From Protopterus annectens (lineage: Eukaryota > Chordata > Ceratodontiformes > Protopteridae), in contig NC_056748.1 in the NCBI RefSeq assembly GCF_019279795.1, forward strand, positions 609,646,245 to 609,710,244: a stretch of 64,000 nt of DNA, given 5' to 3'. Made by a program: the position numbers and the translations under genes. Shown here piece after piece: positions 12,067-21,455 of the stretch. Every line of letters begins with the position of its first letter. Positions within the stretch are counted from its first letter, which is position 1. The notes below the pieces were generated by a model. That model was not told the DNA's origin, did not search any database, and worked only from the letters and a program-made list of their open reading frames with translations.

Positions 12067-13317
12067 TTAATGGTAATTGTGTTTCCTGTAGCCCTGAATA
12101 TGTGTTTTGCCATAATTCTGATGGTATCTTCCTCCCTGAAAATTCTCCTGTCTGTTCACATCTCTCCTATCTTTGTAATTCGTATGTCTTTCCTCTGGCA
12201 TAGTTTTCCTGTCCTGTGGCCAAACATAAGCTTTAAAAGTTTTGTATAACTCTATATCACGTTCCAACTTTTTATTTTTTCTGCGATAGATGTTTTCTGC
12301 CATAGTATCAGCCATATGGAATTGTTTGTGATATAAATCACTCCATTGCTCAAATTCAGAATTACGTAAGATCATTTCATTAATATTTTCCACTTCATCC
12401 ACTAATGCATTTAACTTTCCATCATAACATTTCATTAATAATTTCATATACATAAAACCAAATTCATCAAATAAACTGTTAAATTCAGTAATAACCTTTT
12501 CATTGAATTTCACTCCCATGGGTAACTTAAAGAATCTAATACCCTTAGGAACTATCTGGGACTTGATACATTGTGTTAAATACGCATTATCAACCTTAAT
12601 ATTTTGTATTTGTGTTAATTTATTTCCCAAATTGTATATCATATTCTTAATAGTTTCACATTCATCTCTGTTTGAATACATTCTATGAGATGTGACAACA
12701 TTTACAGAATCAAATACATATTCATTCTTAAGAAAGTTATCAATAACTTCATTGTGACTAGCAACATTTTTACTATTAATAACTTTCTTTTTTCCATGAA
12801 TTTTATCTTTAGAATGTGAATTAAATTCACTATTTACAGTACCTTTAACTTTAGTATTTTGCACTCTGGCCATAGTAGAATATGTCCTTTGAGGTAAACT
12901 ATTTTTAGGTTTAGCTCCTCGTTTCTCAGTTTCCACTCGACTGTGGAACAAACTGAAATCGAATGTAAAATCCTTCTCCGGTGTTTCCACTACATCGCTG
13001 TCCTTGAGAACAATATCAATAGGACATACTCTATTTTCAATATCATTGTTAGTATCACAAACTTGCCCATTTGGAATGTCATCATATGTACCAGCGATGT
13101 GAACTAGTTCTTTGCATTGATTCACCTGTGTCCTTGGTGAATCATTGTGCGACGATGTACGTTCCTTGTTCCCCTTATGTTTGGGTGACTCAAGTAAAGA
13201 TAAAACCATGTCCATAAGTTTTTTGACGTCTTTTTGCAGTCCGGCTACTTCAGCCCTTAAAAGAATGACTTCATTGCTGTTCGATACAGCCGACGCTTCT
13301 TCCACTGCTTCCGCCAT
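12067..13317 (-). CDS. PLE ORF1, uncharacterised RNA-binding-like protein
   Basis: The first ATG of the open frame is at 13317 (start 'MAEAVEEASAV'), giving about 416 residues; the open frame itself extends to 13332. An N-terminal heptad-like stretch ('LLRAEVAGLQKDVKKLMDM') suggests a short coiled coil. The middle is charged, and the last 60 residues are rich in Arg, Lys, Asn, His and Gln ('NRQENFQGGRYHQ'), as in nucleic-acid-binding tails. No enzymatic motif is visible. It lies 5' of the RT frame with overlapping reading frames, so a Gag-like packaging role is possible but is inference. It has no internal stop. Confidence 0.7.
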   Translation of the reverse strand: MAEAVEEASAVSNSNEVILLRAEVAGLQKDVKKLMDMVLSLLESPKHKGNKERTSSHNDSPRTQVNQCKELVHIAGTYDDIPNGQVCDTNNDIENRVCPIDIVLKDSDVVETPEKDFTFDFSLFHSRVETEKRGAKPKNSLPQRTYSTMARVQNTKVKGTVNSEFNSHSKDKIHGKKKVINSKNVASHNEVIDNFLKNEYVFDSVNVVTSHRMYSNRDECETIKNMIYNLGNKLTQIQNIKVDNAYLTQCIKSQIVPKGIRFFKLPMGVKFNEKVITEFNSLFDEFGFMYMKLLMKCYDGKLNALVDEVENINEMILRNSEFEQWSDLYHKQFHMADTMAENIYRRKNKKLERDIELYKTFKAYVWPQDRKTMPEERHTNYKDRRDVNRQENFQGGRYHQNYGKTHIQGYRKHNYH

Positions 13318-13623
13318 AGCTGACAATAGCAACTAGTGAATAAAATCCAAAGAACAACCAAGAAGAGTTCAACAGCTACCGCAGAAACAAATGGTATGTA
13401 GCGTAGCTTGAACAGCGAGACCCAGCTTCCACAAACAAAAAATAAAAATCCAAACGCTCAGCAAAATGTGTAGGACACAATGAAAGTAGCGTAGCTTGAA
13501 TAGCGAGAGCCAGTATCAGCAAACAGTAATGAAAATCCAAACGCTCAGCCAAATTTGTAGAACAGACACTTCTCCAAATATATAGAACAAATTCCTTTTA
13601 TTGTACAACACAACATCAAGAAT

Positions 13624-13674
13624 CACTAGTTTATCGCTTTCATCTGCCCATCGCAGACTTCCTCAGAATTAGTA
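13624..13674 (-). ncRNA. Hammerhead-ribozyme-like motif in the middle pseudo-LTR (degraded)
   Basis: Same architecture as at 9249-9299, with CTGAGGA and GAAA intact. The stem III bases read GCGA instead of GCGC, and helix I has one mismatch and one wobble. This copy is expected to be weaker, if it is active at all. Confidence 0.45.
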
Positions 13675-14302
13675 TATCCCATCTTTGCAAATTAATTTAA
13701 ACAACTTTTGGCGCCAACATTTAAAATTCCCTTAAAGGAACAAGCATTTAGTAAACATGCTGTATCGCAATCATAACATTCTTATATACTGCATAACTGT
13801 ATGCCTTCGAATAAGTTCCCTTGTTTATAACAATTATGAGTGAATATGTATATATTAAAATTTTTTACTAAAAATAACATTTTATGCACATTAATGTAAT
13901 ATAACATTGCATACTATAACATTTAAAAATCTTTTTTTTTAAATTTAAAATTTAAAAAAATTTTTCGTCTACTAGCATTGTTAAAAAAACTTTTCCTAGT
14001 ATTTGTATTATTTATACTATTTTAACATAATAATAGATTTTTAAAGATTTTTAAATGTTATAGTATGCAATGTTATATTACATTAATGTGCATAAAATGT
14101 TATTTTTAGTAAAAAATTTTAATATATACATATTCACTCATAATTGTTATAAACAAGGGAACTTATTCGAAGGCATACAGTTATGCAGTATATAAGAATG
14201 TTATGATTGCGATACAGCATGTTTACTAAATGCTTGTTCCTTTAAGGGAATTTTAAATGTTGGCGCCAAAAGTTGTTTAAATTAATTTGCAAAGATGGGA
14301 TA

Positions 14303-14353
14303 CACTAGTTCTGAGGAAGTCTGCGATGGGCAGATGAAAGCGCTAAACTAGTG
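14303..14353 (+). ncRNA. Hammerhead-ribozyme-like motif in the inverted pseudo-LTR
   Basis: Helix I strands at 14303-14310 and 14346-14353 are perfectly complementary. CTGAGGA is at 14311-14317, the stem-II hairpin at 14318-14335, GAAA at 14336-14339, and the predicted cleavage context TA at 14344-14345. It lies on the + strand, opposite to the coding direction of the element, because this repeat copy is inverted. The extra A after CTGAGGA (14318) is the main reason for caution. Confidence 0.55.
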
Positions 14354-14640
14354 ATTCTTGATGTTGTGTTGTACAATAAAAGGAATTTGTTCTATATATT
14401 TGGAGAAGTGTCTGTTCTACAAATTTGGCTGAGCGTTTGGATTTTCATTACTGTTTGCTGATACTGGGTCTCGCTATTCAAGCTACGCTACTTTCATTGT
14501 GTCCTACACATTTTGCTGAGCGTTTGGATTTTTATTTTTTGTTTGTGGAAGCTGGGTCTCACTGTTCAAGCTACGCTACATACCATTTGTTTCTGCGGTA
14601 GCTGTTGAACTCTTCTTGGTTGTTCTTTGGATTTTATTCA

Positions 14641-14655
14641 CCCCTGCTTGTAAAT
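14641..14655 (+). repeat. 15-bp target-site duplication, right copy (PLE)
   Basis: Identical to 9010-9024. Joining the flanks at this duplication gives an uninterrupted sequence running into a CR1 tail. Confidence 0.9.
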
Positions 14656-14783
14656 GTTTTACCTCCCAAGCACCTGCTTATAGTTATCAAGGGTACCAGA
14701 AGTTATCCGAGATTTGGTATACATGGCTAGGCTTAAAAAGGCCCTTGTGGTCGTTTGCCTAGTACACACCTATGAACATATAG
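14656..14783 (+). mobile_element. CR1 3' tail fragment
   Basis: The segment 'catggctaggcttaaaaagg' to 'cctatgaacatatag' matches the last 80-100 bp of the CR1 copies ending at 8169 and 50652. No coding part is present, so it is a strongly 5'-truncated insertion. Confidence 0.65.
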
Positions 14784-14855
14784 AGCATTTGTTGGGCTCT
14801 GCAGCTCTTGCTTTCCCTGTATGGAAAAAGAAGAAAGTTGTAAAGGAGTTTTTAG

Positions 14856-15080
14856 ATGTTCTTCATATTGATCGGTGCTGCAATTTCCTAAGCTGTATGG
14901 GTTATATCCTGCAAGGGTATAACAGTCGTCCAGCTTCCAAAACTTCAAGACACCATCCACACACCCAAACCTTTAGTCAGCTCGAGTTGAGCTGACTAAA
15001 ATGACAGGTTTGCATGCCAAGCCCTTCAGAGCTTTCCTACCATCGAAGAGTATGCTTCTATGGGGCTTATGAGGATCGAT
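14856..15080 (+). repeat. F1 left inverted terminal repeat
   Basis: The outer tip, 'atgttcttcatattgat', is repeated in complement in the ICR at 17480-17500 ('atcaatatgaaga'-like). This places the left end near 14856. Inner parts match the right ITR with many substitutions. Confidence 0.6.
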
Positions 15081-15408
15081 GGTTGACTTGTGCTGCTGTT
15101 TTGCTGGGCAGATAAGTTCCCTTGGGGGAAAAAAATTCTTCCTATTTAAAAAAATGTTTTGATAACTCGTTCTTGTTCAGTAAAGTTGTTTTAAAAGCTA
15201 AGAATTTGCATTTTAACAGATGATCATGAGACTATATTCTACTTTTAAATGAGAGTGCTCCTTTTTCCTATCAGTTTAGAAAGTTTTTTTAAAATATTCT
15301 TTTGTGGAGGAATTGTGTGTATTTTACTTTTAAGGACTGGCAAAGTTCTAAAGTGCTTTTTGCCATGTTTTCAATGTGAAAAAGGTGACTTTTAAAGACT
15401 TTTAAGTT

Positions 15409-16200
15409 TTGCTAGTTTTTGCTGCTTGTTTTCCACAGGAAAGAGGCATAATTTTCGGCTTGACCTTGGAACAGAATTTTGATCCCGCAGTCAGTCCTTC
15501 ATCCAGCCAGAAAAAGGAAAAGATAAGCAAACAGCCTATGCCACCACAGCAGGCTAGTAATTTGCCTCAGCTGCAGGTGGATGACTGTGCTGTGACCATT
15601 AGTTGCATCTCAAACCACTCATCTTTTACTCCAGATCCCTTTAGTGTAGCACCTATTTTGGGGTCCCCTCAGTGGGCAAGGGAGAGCCACACTTAAAGGT
15701 CTTAGGAGAGGGAACAGGGAACGCTTCCCTTTTTTGTCCGAATGTTGTGCCCATCCATGGAGAAGCTGTTGCCATTAGTAACACTGTTGGCCCCATTCTT
15801 TCTGTCAAAAAGAAACTGAAAACTAAGCATGTATCTACTCTTCCTCAAATTTCCTTGGACAAGAGTAATTTACTGGGTTTGGCTCTGGGTTTAATTTATT
15901 CTGCTGGTCTTTCTTATAAAATAGTTTCTGGTAAAAGAAAGAGGGTAACACTCTTACCTGAAGAAGAGTGTCACGGTTCTGAATCTTTACAGGAAAATTA
16001 AAGGACAGGTACAGAGTTTTCTCCTTAGATTTCTGATTCAGACCCCTAGGAGACCTCCATTTCTGATTCTGTCTGTGAGGTTTATCTTTCTCAGAGACTG
16101 TTTCTGGAATATGCCAATGTTTTCCGTGGGGGAGCACTGTCGGGAAACTTTACCTGTTCTTCCAGCTCTTTGAACTTTGGCGAATGTGTGTACTGCGTGC
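15409..16200 (+). pseudogene. DIRS gag remnant (F1)
   Basis: Translations at 15409-15696 and 15672-16001 are low-complexity Ser/Pro/Lys-rich protein ending near 'SGKRKRVTLLP'. They align with the gag remnant of F2 (for example 'LLGLALGLIYSA...KRKR' against 'LLGVAKGLLSAF...KRKR' at 28690-28780). No intact frame is left. The role inferred from position is the DIRS structural protein. Confidence 0.5.
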
Positions 16201-16449
16201 AATATTCCTGATAGTTTACCAGCTGCCCCTAAAAAGGCAGATCGGATGTATTAAGTTGTGGTGACTCCCTTCTGGTGCAGGCAACAGTGGTTCTCCCTTC
16301 TTTTGGAAATGGCCAGGGGCAATTACCACAAGCATCATTGCAGACTGGATCTACGGATACAAGATCAGGGGTGTTTGATACAACCCAACCGCAAATGACT
16401 TCATTTGACTGCCTCAGTGATGGTCTTAATTCCCCTTAAGGCACCTGTT

Positions 16450-17470
16450 TTCTGAGGACATGCAGCAGGTACTAATGGAAGCAAGAAAGCCTGATACTAG
16501 TAAATCATATAATGATAAATGGAAAGGGTTTTCTAGTTGGTGCCAACAACATATCCAGCACCCATTCAGGGTTAGTTGTTCTGTTTTATATAATTTGTGA
16601 GGGTTATTATTCTCTTGCCTTTCTTACTCCTCCAGCAAAGTTTATTTATCGGCCATTTCAGCATGTCTGCCCATGGACCCTCCTCTTTCAATGCATTTTC
16701 ATATTAAAATGTTTTTGAAATAGATTTTGCATAAAAGGCCCCAAAGAAAAGCGATTGCTCTTCCTTTGGATCTTAAATTTGTATTTGAAAAACTAACACT
16801 TGCTCCATTTGAACCAGTAACCTGGCTGACCTGAGGGTTTTAACATGAAAACCACTTTTACTGATTGCTGTGACTTCTGCAAAAAGGGTATCAGAATTGC
16901 AAGCTATTATGGTGAGTCACCCCTCATTTTCCACAAGGACAAGGTTTCTTTGAGAACTAATCCTTCATTTATGGCTTGTAAGTGGTATCCAAGTTTACTT
17001 TAAGCCAAATTATCAATTTCCCTATTTTCTTACCTGCGCCTAAACATGAGGGAGAAAGGACATTGCATACCCACAGACAACTCTGGTACTATCCTGACAG
17101 AATTAATATTTCGGATCTTCAGATCAATTGCTCATTTCTTGTGAAGGTAAGAAGGGACAACCTGTGTCAAAGTAGACTATTTCCAAATGGTTGTCTAAGA
17201 CTATTACCTTTTGTTATACTCACCACAGCAAAACTATTAAAGTTAGGGTCAAGGCCTCCTCTACCAGGACCTTGTCTTTATGTATGACTTTTTGAAAAGG
17301 GTTGGATTCTAGAATTATATTGGAAGCAGCAACTTGCTCTTCTGTACATACTTTTAAAAAGCACTATAATATTGATTCTTTCTCTCGATCTAGATCAGGC
17401 TTTTCTAGGACCACTCTTCAGGACTTCTGGAATCTTCTCCTTCCACCTCCCAAAGCTACACATATGTCGT
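16450..17470 (+). pseudogene. DIRS tyrosine recombinase remnant (F1)
   Basis: The N-terminal 'LMEARKPDTSKSYNDKWKGFSSW' matches the core-binding start of other YRs here (about 27140, 41095, 46110). Further along are 'LLIAVTSAKRVSELQA' with the catalytic Arg, 'KGQPVSK', a degraded His-x-x-Arg region, and 'TCSSVHTFKKHYNIDSFSRS' with the catalytic Tyr region. Multiple stops make it inactive. Confidence 0.72.
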
Positions 17471-17527
17471 AGGCTACTACAGCAGTGATTAATATGAAGG
17501 AAATATTACAGTTGTGTAAGTAAACTT
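17466..17527 (+). repeat. F1 internal complementary region, part 1
   Basis: 'aggctactacagcagtgatt' and the following bases are complementary to the outer tip of the left ITR, then run into the complement of the right tip ('gtaagtaaacttataacag'). The RTE interrupts it. The remainder resumes after 19200. Confidence 0.6.
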
Positions 17528-19200
17528 ATAACAGTAGATGGAGGGAGAAAAGGACCAGTACAGATTGGCTAGACAGAGGGACCGAGCTAGTAAAAATGTG
17601 CAGCAGGTAAGGGTGATAAAGGATAATTGGGGAAATGTACTCACAAGCGAAGAGAGCAGATGGAAAGAGTACTTTGAGAGGCTGATGAATGAAGAGAATG
17701 AGAGGGAGAGAAGGCTGGATGATGTGCGGATAGTGAATCAAGAAGTGCAGTGGATTAGCAAGGAGGAAGTAAGGATAGCTATGAAGAAGATGAAGAATGG
17801 AAAGGCTGTTGGTCCAGATGACATATCTGTGGAAGCATGGAGGTGTTTAGGTGAAATGGCAGTGGAGTTTTTAACTAGATTGTTTAATGAAATCTTGGAA
17901 AGTGAGAGGATGCCTGAGGAATGGAAAAAAAGTGCTTTGGTACCGATTTTTAAGAATAAGGGTGATGTGCAGAGCTGTAGTAACTACAGAGAGATTAAAT
18001 TGATCAGTTACAATATGAAGTTATGGGAAAGAGTAGTGGAAGCTAGGTTAAGAAAGGAGGTGGTGATTAGTGATCAGCAGTATGGTTTCATGCCAGGAAA
18101 GAGCACTACAGATGCGATGTTTGCTCTGAGAGTGTTGATGGAGAAGTACAGAGAAGGTCAGAAGGAGTTGCATTGTGTCTTTGTGGACTTAGAGAAAGCA
18201 TATGACAGGGTGCCTAGAGAGGAGTTGTGGTATTGTATGAAGAAGTCAGGAGTGTCAGAGAAGTATGTAAGAGTGGTACAGGATATGTACGAGGGTAGTG
18301 TGACAGCGGTGAGGTCTGTGGTGGGAGTGAGGGATGCGTTTAAGATGAAGGTGGGGTTACATCAAGGATCAGCTCTGAGCCCTTTCTTATTTGCAATGGT
18401 GATTGACAGACAAGATCAGACAGGAGTCCCCGTGGACTATGATGTTTGATGTCATTGTGATCTGTAGTGAGAGTAGGAAACAGGTGGAGAAGACCCTGGA
18501 GAGGTGGAGATATGCTCTAAAGAGAAGAGGAATGAAGGTCAGCAGGACTAAGACAGAATATATGTGTGTGAATGAGAGGCAGGATAAGAGGAATGGTGAG
18601 GAAGCAGGGAGTAGAGGTGGCGAAGATGGATGAGTTTAAATACTTGGGATCAACAGTTCAGAGTAATGGTGAGTGTGGAAGAGAGTACAGGCAGGATAGA
18701 GAGGGTGGAGAAGAGTGTCAGGAATGATTTGTGACAGACAAGTACCAGTAAGAGTGAAAGGGAAGGTCTACAATAGGGCAGTGAGACCGGCTATGTTATA
18801 TGGGTTGGAGATAGTGGCACTGACAAAAAGGCAGGAGTCAGAGCTGGACGTGGCAGAGTTAAAGATGTTAAGATTTGCACTGGGTCTGACGAGGGTGGAC
18901 AGGATTAGGAATAAGTATATTAGAGGGTCCGCCCAGGTTGGATGGTTTGGAGACAAAGCCAGAGAGGCAAGATTATGTTGGTTTGGACATGTGCTGAGGA
19001 GGGATACAGAGTATATTGGGAAAAGATGTTCAGGATGAAGCTGCCAGGTAACAGGAAAAGAGGAAGGCCTAAGATAAGGTTTATGGATGTGGTGAGAGAG
19101 GACATGCAGGTGGTTGGTATGACAGAGCAAGATGCAGAGGACAGGAAGAAATGGAAACAGATGATCCGCTGTGGCGACCCCTAATGGGAGCAGCCGAAAG
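17528..19200 (+). mobile_element. RTE-like LINE, 5'-truncated, inserted in the F1 ICR
   Basis: The sequence carries RT and C-terminal regions typical of RTE elements and ends 'ccgctgtggcgacccctaat...agccgaaagaag', the tail shared with the SINE at 21222-21436. The ICR sequence of F1 resumes directly after it ('ttattcaaatgatcactactgcagtagcc'), which proves insertion into the DIRS element. The endonuclease domain is absent (5' truncation). Confidence 0.85.
17538..19184 (+). pseudogene. RTE reverse transcriptase, catalytic box deleted
   Basis: 17538-18449 is one long open frame with 'KMKNGKAVGPDDI', 'VEAWRCLGE', 'NYREIKLISYNMKLWERV', 'DQQYGFMPGKSTTDAMFALR', 'CVFVDLEKAYDRVPRE' and 'GLHQGSALSPFLFAMVID'. 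A frameshift near 18410 follows. The expected F/YADD box is reduced to 'MMFDVIVI' (about 18440), so an Ala-Asp pair is missing. The C-terminal 'RAVRPAMLYGLE', 'LCWFGHVLRR' and 'KRGRPKIRFMDVV' blocks lie at 18715-19184 in shifted frames. Confidence 0.85.
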
Positions 19201-19247
19201 AAGTAGTAGTTATTCAAATGATCACTACTGCAGTAGCCTTGTTTCTT
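19201..19247 (+). repeat. F1 internal complementary region, part 2
   Basis: 'ttcaaatgatcactactgca' and 'gtagcc' continue the ICR cut by the RTE. The equivalent intact arrangement is seen in F2 at 31098-31195. Confidence 0.6.
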
Positions 19248-19329
19248 GGTGTGTTGTTTTTGCTAGGGCATGGACTTTGGTTTTGTTGTTCCTAGCACTG
19301 TCCTTTCAGGACTTAGCCTCCCTCTGTCT

Positions 19330-19530
19330 TTATTGGAATGAAAGCTCTGATGGGCTTGATGCCCAAGCCTGTCTTTTAGTCGAGCAGAAAAATGGTTTGA
19401 GCATGGGGAAGTACCCTGAAGCTTTGGGAGCTGACTGGATGTTTTGCAGTATATAACTCATATAGTTTAAGCTACTGCAGCAGTAATCATTCAAGCATCA
19501 ACTGTTATAAGTTTACTCACACAATTGTAT
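19330..19530 (+). repeat. F1 right inverted terminal repeat
   Basis: It contains 'tttaagctactgcagcagta' and 'ctgttataagtttactcaca', the complement of the ICR tip at 17505-17525. It matches the left ITR in reverse orientation with substitutions. The end near 19530 is set by where the ICR match stops. Confidence 0.6.
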
Positions 19531-21202
19531 TGTGTCCATCCAGCTCCATTACTGTCCCCAGCTGCTGGTGGGTGACTTTGCTGTGGTGTAAACTAGTTCT
19601 TCACACTACTCTGCTTTTGCTCATGGTCCCTCTGGCAGCTATTAAGGTCTAGGAGATTGACATCCTCTGTGGCTGTAGGTTTGAGAGAACTACTTCTTTA
19701 CCTTTATTAAATGATCACTCGACATAGACACATGTACATTAATGGCAAGAAAATAAACCATATTAACATCTTTATCATTTACCTTCATTATGCATTCTAT
19801 ATATGTTTTCTTGCTTTACAACTACTGTCATTCAGTCCAACATTGCATAAATTGCTCAGTTCTTGTTGTTCCGTTAAACCTCACTCCTCCTCCTCTTGAA
19901 CATTATTGTGAGTAAATTGTTCCCACAAATTATATTTCTGTGTAATTTGCATGTTCCCTTTTTCTAAAGATCCCACTTCTAGTTCTTTTTTTCCGTTTTA
20001 CAATATTCAATACATACTTCAAATACAATTGGTTTAGATTTTTTGACATTTTCTGGTAATTGTTTTTTTGCCGGCCAACAAAGTTAAACTTAACAAGACC
20101 TCACTGTGTCTAGGCAATTCAGATCCCATCTCAATAGAATCATTTCCCTATATATGGCCATTAGCTCTCCTAAAATTTCTGACTGAGTGCTTGTAGAGAA
20201 TTATTAAAATATGCCAAGTCATTACACTCCCAAAAAACTTGCTCCTAGTTACGTATTTCTTCCCCATCACACCTGCAACATTTGCTGGTTACCCAAGGAA
20301 AAATATTTGAAGTCTGCTTGGAGTGTAATAATTTATTATTATAAATAATACATTTATGCAATGTAAACACCTCCAGGGAAAAATCCTAAAACTTCTGGAC
20401 TTTGAATACTTGGGACCAATAAGTATGACCTCTCTCACTCTCTCGTAAATTACTTTTTCCAGTCTGTCTTCCCAATCTTTTCAAACCTCCTCTGATTTTT
20501 TTTCTTATAATTATCATGCAATATTAAATGCCCTACTAACAGCAGCTTATGTGCTACATTTGACAAAACTCTGCTAAAGCATATCTTTCACTTAGAACTC
20601 CTCTGTACTTTTCTCTTTGCCTATACTCTGATATTAATCACTGATAGGGAAAGCAATCTTTAACCTGCAGTCCATACTTTTTCTTGGCCTCGTCCCACTC
20701 TATTACCTTTCTCCTTCTATTTATTTGCTCCCAATATATTGATTCCTTTGCCAGTTTTGTCCAGTAAATTTCAACCTTCATTTTGCTTATTTTCTGTACC
20801 ACTGCTTACACTCATTCCCAATTGGTAAAATCTCCTTTCTCTAGTCCCATTGTGGCTTAGGTCTTAGGATACTTTCTGCAACTTTTTGAATATAATATTC
20901 TCCTTATTATTCTCCTTAAGAATTTGCATCCAAAATACCACTCCCTTCTTATTTATTGAACCCCCCATGTCATCATCATCCCTTCCCACTTTGAATTATA
21001 TCCTTCATGTGTTATAAATATAAGCCTTAACTGCGTATCTGTAGAATTTCCCTTCAAATCAGATAATCCTAAACAGCATTGTTGTATTGGCAGATCAGAG
21101 GTTTGACTTATCTCACTTAACTCTTACTCACTTCCCCTGTCAGATAAATTCCTTCAACTCTATTACTTATTGTCCACAACTTCTCCGATTGATAAAAATA
21201 AG

Positions 21203-21221
21203 CCTGACCTGTATATAAACT
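21203..21221 (+). repeat. 19-bp target-site duplication of the SINE, left copy
   Basis: cctgacctgtatataaact is repeated exactly at 21437-21455 on the other side of the SINE. Confidence 0.88.
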
Positions 21222-21436
21222 TCTTCTTCTTCTTCTTTCGGCTTTTCCCGGTTAGGGGTCGCCACAGCGGATCACCTTGTCCGCACATTGATTGGCAGTG
21301 GAGTTTTACGGTGTCGAGTTGCCAACCCGGCGCCCAACCTTCCACAGAAGGCACACTCACACACACACCTAGGGCCAATTTAGAGTGTCCAGTCCACCTG
21401 AAGCATGTCTTTGGGATGTGGGAGGAAACCGGAGCA
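21222..21436 (-). mobile_element. SINE with an RTE-derived 3' tail
   Basis: A 215-bp insertion flanked by a perfect 19-bp duplication. On the minus strand it starts with 'tgctccggtttcctcccaca' and ends 'gatccgctgtggcgacccct...agccgaaagaagaag', with an AAG repeat tail. The end is nearly the same as that of the RTE LINE at 19160-19200. Sharing a 3' end with a partner LINE is the standard basis for SINE trans-mobilisation. I saw no pol III A/B boxes clear enough to report. Confidence 0.82.
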
Positions 21437-21455
21437 CCTGACCTGTATATAAACT
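21437..21455 (+). repeat. 19-bp target-site duplication of the SINE, right copy
   Basis: An exact copy of 21203-21221, which fixes the SINE boundary on the right. Confidence 0.88.

Larger units (their letters stand above)
9025..14640 (-). mobile_element. Penelope-like element (PLE), coding on the minus strand, with three terminal-repeat copies
   Basis: A 5.6-kb insertion flanked by a perfect 15-bp duplication. Read on the minus strand it has an inverted terminal-repeat copy plus leader (14640-13960), a sense pseudo-LTR (about 13945-13398), a 63-bp leader (13397-13335), ORF1 (start about 13317), ORF2 with RT and GIY-YIG endonuclease (12007-9644), and a 3' pseudo-LTR (9643-9025). Tandem pseudo-LTRs with an extra inverted copy are characteristic of Penelope-type elements. 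The RT lacks LINE features, and the GIY-YIG domain fits the EN-positive PLEs of animals (Neptune/Poseidon/Penelope). I cannot place it in a subgroup without a tree. Confidence 0.93.
13335..14640. repeat. Long inverted repeat at the PLE 5' side (two arms of about 620 bp)
   Basis: The arm 13335-13945 (leader plus pseudo-LTR) is repeated in reverse complement at 13960-14640, around an AT-rich centre near 13945-13960. The leader part, 13335-13397 against 14578-14640, looks essentially identical. The right arm extends further inward: it includes the segment next to the ORF2 stop (about 13960-14045, complementary to about 9563-9645). This is a head-to-head copy of the element end rather than a simple hairpin of one repeat. 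Confidence 0.88.
14856..19530 (+). mobile_element. Old DIRS element F1 (family F), interrupted by an RTE LINE
   Basis: The left inverted repeat (about 14856-15080) aligns with the reverse complement of the right one (about 19330-19530), for example 'ggttatatcctgcaa' against 'agttatatactgcaa' and 'tcagagctttc' in both. Between them lie a gag remnant, a tyrosine-recombinase remnant and an internal complementary region, in DIRS order. There is no space for an RT: gag passes to YR within about 260 bp. Removing the RTE leaves about 3.0 kb. Heavy decay implies an old insertion. Confidence 0.75.

Noticed and set aside
9025..14640. LTR retrotransposon or endogenous retrovirus
   Set aside because: The repeats are partly inverted, the RT is of the Penelope type with a GIY-YIG domain, and no protease, integrase, primer-binding site or env is seen.
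17526..17741. Open frames antisense to the RTE, gag and pol genes (for example 18768-19217, 23020-23641, 42176-42691)
   Set aside because: They mirror real coding frames on the other strand, contain low-complexity residues and no domain.
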